Shown here: piece after piece, positions 57,570 through 64,000 of the stretch
Layout of the letters: the number at the start of each line of letters is the position of its first letter
Numbering within the stretch: position 1 is the stretch's first letter
Assembly: GCF_036850765.1 (NCBI RefSeq)
Contig: NC_089493.1
Coordinates: 123,448,239-123,512,238 of the forward strand
DNA: 64,000 nucleotides
Direction of reading: 5' to 3'
Source of the DNA: Saccopteryx bilineata
Taxonomy: Eukaryota > Chordata > Mammalia > Chiroptera > Emballonuridae
Program-made: the position numbers and the translations under genes
The notes under the pieces: generated by a model
Databases searched by the model: none
Told to the model about the DNA's origin: nothing
Seen by the model: the letters and a program-made list of their open reading frames with translations, nothing else

Positions 57570-58990
57570 TTTAAACAAGACACAGAAGCTTATAACAAAA
57601 TTTTCTAAATGTTTAAGATACAGTCCAAAATTACTTGGCATATGAAAACCCACAAAAGTCACACAGAAAATAATCAACAGATACCCAGCATTCACTCTAT
57701 TAACATAAATGCTGAAATAATCTGACAAAAACTTTAAAGTAGCTATTTTATAAGTATGCTGGAACAAGCAACTAAAAACACTCTTGCAACATATGTTAAA
57801 AATGAAAATTCAGCAAAAAAAGAAGATATAACGATGAACCAAATGAAAATAAAAAGAACTAAATAAAAATTATAGAACTCAATAATACAATAACCAAAAT
57901 TAAAAACTCATTAGGAGAATTCCATAACAGATCACTACTACAGAGGAAAAAAATAGTAAACTTGAAGACAAGACAGATCATTAGAAATTACTCAAACAGA
58001 ACAACTGAAAGAATGAAGGCTGAAAAAAATAAATAGAGCCTTAGAGACCTGTGAGAAAAATACAAAAGTTCAAACATTCACATTATCATAGTCTCAGATG
58101 AATGGATAAAAATAAAATTCTGGAAAAAAAGTCTTTGAAGAATAATGGCTTTTAAAGTTTCCAATCTTAGTGAAGAATAAAACAACAGATGTTAAAAAAA
58201 TAAGTGAACTCCAAAGAAAAGTTAATAGAAATCTATGCCCAGACACCTCATAATCACCTGCAGGAAAATAAACCAAAAAAATGTCTTTAAGCAGTCAGAG
58301 AAAAATAATACACAACTTGAATGACTGTGAATTTCTCACCAGAAACCATATGGTGATCAGAAGTAAGTGGCATAATATTTTTAATGTGCTGAAGGGAAAT
58401 AATTGTCAACACAGAATCTATATCCAGTAAAATTATCCTTTAGAAATGTAGGTAATACTCGGATGAAAGAAAACAAAGAGAATTTATTTATATCCAGTAG
58501 CTCTGCTCTAAAAAATTGCTAAAGGAAGCTTTTCAGAAAGAAGGAAAATGATATCAAAAATTCGGACAGACCTTCAAAAACAAAAACAGTAAACATCGGG
58601 GTAAATGTAATAGGCCGTTTTTCTTCCACTTAGCACTTTTAAGTTAAAAGCAAAAATTATAACATTGTCTTTCAAAATGTTTACTATCTGTAGATATAAT
58701 ATATAATACATCTGTAGCATAAAGAGGGTAGGTAAAAGATCTATAAAGTGGTAAGGCTTCTTACATTCCAGTGATAGATAATCCAATATGTTCAAATAAA
58801 TGAGAAGAAAACTATTACAGATTTAAAGGAAAATAAAACAAGAGGGGAAACTAAAGATATATTAAAACAAATGCAATGTGTAGGTCTTGTTAAAAATCCT
58901 ACTTACAACAGTAAAAATAAAAGAGGGTGGTATTTCTGAGACAATAGCAGAAATAGAACAAGGAGTGGTATTAGACAATAGTGAGAAATA
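57570..58990 (+). mobile_element. Old L1 (L1M/HAL1-like) ORF1 region
   Basis: The plus strand carries many ORF1-type blocks: ctcaatgaaaac-like coiled-coil codons, cacctcataatcacctgcaggaaaataa, atttctcaccagaaaccatatggtgatcagaagtaagtggcataatattttt and tatccagtaaaattatcctttagaaatg. These match the order of L1 ORF1 RRM and C-terminal domains. There is no open frame of useful length. Confidence 0.7.
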
Positions 58991-59339
58991 AATGTTAAAT
59001 ATATTAGCTATGTTAATGTTATTGTAGTTATGTTTTGTTGTTTTGAAGAAGTTTGTCCTGACCTGCAGATAGGTCGAAGAGATTATTTCTGATAACCTTT
59101 CATTATTGACAACTCAAGTTCTTCTAGGAGGTAAAGGATGGGAAAGAAGTTTTCCCTGAGCCCACAGCTAAAGTTGCCCTTAGCTCAAAACAATCTGCAT
59201 ACCACAAACGTACATCTAGTTCTCACCCCTCAGAGCACAAATCACTTATTCCTTTCTATTTTCATAGAATGTTAGAGCTGCCTATCTCTTATACCTTTCC
59301 CCTGCCCTACAGATCACACATTTCAAATCTGTCTTTAAC

Positions 59340-59526
59340 AGTGTTATTCCATACTTTTATTAGGGTGGCACTGGTTAAGAAAATTACACAGGTTTCAGGC
59401 TCACAATCCCACAACACATTTTATGTACACTGTACTGTGTGTTCAACACCCCCCCCAAGTCAAGTCTCCATCCATTACCATTTATCCCCCTTAAACCTTC
59501 TGCCAATTTCCCCCAGCCCCTTTCTC
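59340..59526 (-). mobile_element. Old L1 3' UTR fragment
   Basis: caggtttcaggctcacaatcccacaacacattttatgtacactgtactgtgtgttcaacacccccccaagtcaagtctcc is the common reversed 3' end of old L1, followed by atttatcccccttaaacc. Confidence 0.78.
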
Positions 59527-62315
59527 GGTCTATAACTAGTTCTGTACTAATTGTGTATAATGCATGACCTAACAGACACCATTATGTCTGAAATTTGTAC
59601 GCAAAAACTATCTGAACTATGACCTCGGCACTCCATACCTTCTTTGTATGTGGTCAGGCAGAAAAGATGGTGTAGACCACTGGAAATATTCTAGTTTGGG
59701 CTACTGAAACAAACTCTTCCACTAATTTTCCTGTTACTTACTATATCATTTCTGTGGTCAACAGAGTTCAATTGTGCTGAATTGCTAAGATTTACTTAAA
59801 TTTTCCCCACACAAGGTTCAAAGAGCATATGGATCTGTGTGTCACTAACAGATTAAATCAGTCTTTCCTTCAAAGCAATCTGACCACCCTTGAACCATTA
59901 AGGCCTCCCTCTAGTGCCAAAGCCTACATCTCAAGATAGCCACAAAATGAAGAAAGCATTCCCCATACTGTGGTGATTATAACTACAGATTTGGTCCCTT
60001 CATGTTTTCAAGCCACCAGAAGAAGAATCCAGTATATGCTATGTTGAACAGCAATCTGGTTGAAATCTTGCTCATCTCTTATCTATTTTGTTTTTCTACC
60101 CAGCACAGCCATTTACTTTCCATGCATATCTCATGGGAATTGGCAAGGGAATGACCAAAATAACCTGAGCATCTTTATGTATCTGGAGGCTATCTCACAA
60201 GTTAGTAAAGTAATTTTCAAGTTGTTACATACCTTTTCTATGATAGGTTTATATATACTTGTTTAAAATCCATATACCACGGTCTGAAATAATAATGTAA
60301 TTCAAAGCTTGGTTTTATTCACAAAATCATTTACAAGAGTTCAAACCCATTCACAGCTAAACAATTTATAATAATGTTAACTACCTCCATTTGAGAAAAT
60401 CATTTCCATTTAATTACTGATCTTCTACTCTGCATTGATTACATTTGAAGCCACACTTTCATGAACTGAAAATCAATTACATATTGATTGGTTATTCTAA
60501 TATAAATCATATTTCAAAATATTTCTGCCCTTAGTGATTGCAAAACAAATTTCATAGTGATTTTATGAGGCAAAAATCTACACAATCTTTAAATTTCTTC
60601 AATATTTTAAATGTTTACTGTAGCAAGGTTCATAGTTTTGACAAGTCTTATGTTCCCTGAACAAAAGAAGATCCAATTCTTCACAAATATTTATTGATTT
60701 TGTTGAGTTAGATCTTATATTTACTCACAAATCAACCTTATCATTCCACAAAAACAGTTCTGTGAATGTGAGATTATTGAGAACACTTGGCCAGGCAAGC
60801 CTGTGTGATTTTTTTTTTATGCTAAAACAATTTTGGAAGCTGTGATTGGAAATCAGTCTATGTGAATCCTTTCCAATCTTGTGATTCTAAGTCTTATTTA
60901 TGCCCTTACAAATACAGTAGATATAGCTATCTATTCAATCCATGAAAGAAACTTAAACTAAAAAAAGCAGCTGTAAGATGTATCCCATCTTTCTAGCTCC
61001 TCAGCTTTCAATATCTTAACTGAATACAAACCCAGTGAAAAAGTTTACTTTGTTTTTCTGGAATATTCATCTTAAATATACTAAATCCTTTGCAAGAGCT
61101 GACATCATTGATAAGCACAGGTTTTACTGCAGGATAATCAAGTTTGCTCTCTGTTTTCTTTTCTCTCCTTTTTCCACACCATCCTTCACTTCTCTCCAGT
61201 TCAACAACAAAAGAGTTTTCTTTAATTTTACTTATAATCATGAATAAAAGACAACAGTAATGTCTATAGTTGCAAATTAAAATAGGCATTGGTTTTAAAG
61301 GCCATACTACCAAGAATCAAAAATGGAATTTTCAAATATAAACCTAGGGGCCACTCTGCTACTTTTATGATTTTCTCCTATATTATTTTTTTATCTTTAC
61401 CTGATTGTCCATGTTATTTTACCTGTCTCCTCTATTTATTTCTGCATTTCATCTCTTTTTTTTTTAATTTCTACTCACCTTGAACTAGTCATTGATAACA
61501 GAGAATGCACTATTTCTCCTCCCTAAAATTTTCCTTGTCCTGTATTTTGTTTCAAGCAGTTTTAAGTACATCATCATATAGATATTTGGTTCAGAAATCC
61601 AGGAGTCTTCACAGACTCCTACCTCTCTTACACACAATGCCCAGATCCAGTCACTGAGTCCTATTTATTTTGCTTCCTAAATAATGTAAATAGTCTCCTT
61701 AATATCCTTTCCATTCTTATTGTGTAGTATTCATTATCTCTTGCCTAGGCAATTGCAACATACTTCATTCCTCTTTCTGTCTCCATTCTATTGGTTAACA
61801 AGAGCTATCTAATCCAAATATAACTTCTCCAACAAGTCATTTCTCTGAAACACATATAGGATCAAGTCTCTTTATTGTTTAAAATATTCCAGTCATTCTA
61901 CATTGCTGAGGTTCTGAAATATAGTATTTGTATTTGGCATATGCTAATTCTTCAATCTGCATTCCACACCATTACCTTTAACCCCTCTTCCCTACCCTCT
62001 CTAACCATAAACATACCTCTACACTCTGGAAATTTTGCCATAGTTTCCTCTTTCATATCTTTATATCTTTGTGCATATGTATATCCCCCTCTGTGTTATA
62101 ATGCTATTCCTGTGCTTCACATATCCTGATATTATGTAACATCATAATGTATTATAATTATGTATAAATATGTATATATTAGACTGGATTCATTGAAAGT
62201 GAGGACTGTGACTTAGATATTTTTATATACTTGACAACTGATATAATGCCTATCCATTATAGACACCAGAGAGGTACTTATTGGATGTCCTCAAGATAAA
62301 GAGCTGTACTAAACA
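59527..62315. other. Anonymous sequence, possible old LINE2-like tail
   Basis: No gene recognised. Around 62180-62290 a stretch (gaaagtgaggactgtgacttagata ... ataatgcctatccattatagacaccagagaggtacttattgga) is weakly like an L2/MIR 3' end. Confidence 0.35.
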
Positions 62316-62319
62316 TTTT

Positions 62320-62610
62320 TCAGGTAGATACCCAGAAGAGGGGTAGCTGGGTCAGGGTAACACTGTTGAACAAATAAGAAAAACAAACAAACAAAACCTC
62401 ATGGACACAGACAACAGAATGATAGTTACCAGAAGGAAGGGCAGCAAAAGGGAGAGTAAAGGGTAAAGAGAGTCAAATAGATGGTGATGGAAGACGATTT
62501 GACTTTGGGTGGTAGGCACACAATGCAATATGAAGATTATACATCATAGAAATGTACACTTGAAACCTATATAATCTTATTAACCAAAGTTACCCCCAAT
62601 AAATTTAATT
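62320..62610 (+). mobile_element. Old L1 3' end fragments
   Basis: catggacacagacaacagaatgatagttaccagaagg through atgtacacttgaaacctatataatcttattaaccaa is the typical L1 3' UTR in the plus orientation. The short 'gatacccagaagaggggtagctgggtcag' at 62320-62350 reads as a reversed piece of the ORF2 end. Confidence 0.7.
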
Positions 62611-62611
62611 G

Positions 62612-63300
62612 TCAGCTTGAGTGCAAGCTCATCCAGCTTGAGCACAGGTTCATGGTTCACCAGCTTGAGTGCAGATTCATCAACATGATCCTACATAGAG
62701 TCTCTGGCTTGAGCCCAAGGTTGCTGGCTTGAGCCCAAGGTCACTGGCTTGAGCAAGGGGTTACTGGCACAGCTTGAGCCCCCCATCAAGATACATTCTG
62801 AACCCTGGCCGTTGGCTCAGCGGTAGAGCGTCGGCCTAGCGTGAGGAGGACCCGGGTTCGATTCCCGGCCAGGGCACACAGGAGAAGCGCCCATTTGCTT
62901 CTCCACCACTCTGCCATGCTTTCCTCTCTGTCTTTCTCTTCCCCTCCCGCAGCCAAGGCTCCATTGGAGCAAAGATGGCCCCGGCGTTGGGGATGGCTCT
63001 GTGGCCTCTGCCTCAGGCGCTGGAGTGGCTCTGGTCGCAACATGGCAATGCCCAGGATGGGCAGAGCATCGCCCCCTGGTGGGCAGAGCACCCCCCATGG
63101 TGGGCGTGCCGGGTGGATCCCGGTCGGGCGCATGCGGAAGTCTGTCTGACTGTCTCTCCCTGTTTCCAGCTTTAGAAAAAAAAAGAAAAAAAAAAAGATA
63201 CATTCTGAGAAGCAATCAATGAACAACTAAAATCACACAACTACAAGTTGATGCTGCTCATCTTCCTTCCTGTCTCTCCCTAAAAGATAAATAAATAAAA
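62612..63300 (+). mobile_element. Older SINE with 'gcttgagc' repeats, host of a nested SINE
   Basis: Left part 62612-62801 has repeated units (agcttgagtgcaagctcatcc, ggcttgagcccaaggttgctggcttgagcccaaggtcactgg). Right part 63209-63300 continues gaagcaatcaatgaacaactaaaatcacacaactacaagttgatgctgctcatc and ends in (ataaa)n. The two parts join once the nested SINE and its duplication are removed. Confidence 0.8.
62789..63208 (+). mobile_element. tRNA-derived SINE nested in an older SINE
   Basis: Body 62802-63195: head accctggccgttggctcagcggtagagcgtcggcc (A-box), B-box gggttcgattcccgg, then the full body and A-rich tail. An exact 13-bp duplication, agatacattctga, lies at 62789-62801 and 63196-63208. 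Among the best-preserved SINE copies in the window. Confidence 0.95.
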
Positions 63301-63432
63301 TAAATAAACAATTTTAAAATGACCAAAATTATATCATTTTAAACTTTTGCTTATTGACTAACAAGCTGGTTTTGTCATGCTGTTGTTCTTATAAAACAGT
63401 GCTATTTTAAAACTATATTTAGGAAGAAATTT

Positions 63433-63800
63433 TTGGCCATGGCCAGATGGCTCAGTGATAGAGCATCAGCCTGGCATGTGAATGTGCCCAGTTCAATTCC
63501 CAGTTAAGGCACACAGAAGAAGTGACCATCTGTTCCTCCCCCCTCTCCCTTCTCTCTCTCTCTGTCTCTTCCCCTCTTTCAGCCACGGCTCAACTTGTTC
63601 AAACATTTTGGCCCTGGGTGCTGAGGATGGTTCTGTGTACCCTCTGCCTCAGATGCTAAAAGTAGCTCGGCATTGAGCATGGAGCCAGATGGGCAGAGCA
63701 CTGACCCCTGACAGGGATTGCCAGGTGGATCCTGGTCAGGGAACATGTAGGAATCTGTCTCTCTATCTCCCCTCCTCTTATTTGAAAAAGAAGATAAATA
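63433..63800 (+). mobile_element. Older tRNA-derived SINE
   Basis: Head ttggccatggccagatggctcagtgatagagcatcagcc, B-box-like gttcaattcccagttaagg, (TC)n, the body with cagccacggctc, and a tail of (ataa)n. More diverged than the copy at 62802. Confidence 0.87.
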
Positions 63801-64000
63801 AATTAATTAATAATTTTTTTCTCAAAAAATAACAATTTCTAGGTATCTGAAAACAAAGTAAAAAATTTCTTTATAATTATCTGAACATTAAAAATAATAT
63901 GAGCAGAATAATCATTCTTTGAATATATTTATAATTTTTTTAGTTTATCTGTTTCTAATACTATGTCAGTGGTATTTTGGGGGTGGGGGGAAGTAGTCCT
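63801..64000. other. Anonymous AT-rich end of window
   Basis: Nothing recognised. Confidence 0.45.

Overview
This window looks like mammalian nuclear DNA, AT-rich and intergenic or intronic, with no protein-coding host gene that I can support. A bat is the most likely source. Several copies of a long tRNA-derived SINE (intact Pol III boxes, then a segment reading 'gcagccaaggctccattggagcaaagatggcc') match the type I associate with horseshoe-bat-like genomes. Two diverged L1 lineages and several DNA transposons of types known from bats fit this. The assignment rests on memory of repeat families, not on a search. Nearly all long open frames belong to transposable elements, mostly on the minus strand.

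Layout. 567-7126: a decayed endogenous retrovirus (ERV-A, minus strand) with both LTRs and readable gag, protease, pol and env remnants. 8177-9305: a mariner-type DNA transposon with long inverted ends, split by a 536-bp hAT element. 9795-10478: a plus-strand solo LTR. 10583-16750: a second decayed provirus (ERV-B, minus strand) with pol related to ERV-A but different LTRs, most of env missing, and a SINE inserted beside its 3' LTR. 18720-20895: an internally deleted L1. 20896-31126: mostly anonymous sequence with old SINEs, a Tigger-like remnant, a solo LTR of the ERV-B type, a 160-bp palindromic hAT MITE, an old L1 tail and a partial LTR. 31141-32531: a 5'-truncated L1 with clear target-site duplications.

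34550-53375 is an L1-dominated block. It holds an old L1 fragment; a short retrocopied segment with its own poly(A); L1-A (5'-truncated); L1-B (ORF2 spans 1,276 codons with only two in-frame stops, ORF1 frameshifted and cut by a 100-N gap); and then a 9.2-kb composite. The composite consists of a full-length-5' L1 (L1-C), a class II ERV pol fragment, a class I-like ERV gag-pro fragment, a SINE and a younger L1 tail. A perfect 17-bp direct repeat brackets the whole composite. 53393-64000: anonymous sequence with more SINEs (one 5'-truncated, one nested inside an older SINE) and old L1 pieces.

There is no operon-like or host-pathway organisation. The elements relate to each other by nesting and insertion order. 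I did not find a new cellular system. The points most worth checking are the bracketed 9.2-kb composite, the possible L1 3' transduction at 35169-35310, the mariner/hAT nest (candidate horizontally acquired transposons), the palindromic MITE, and the gamma-type env in ERV-A beside a pol that reminds me of class III. Boundaries were read by eye and may be off by a few bases.
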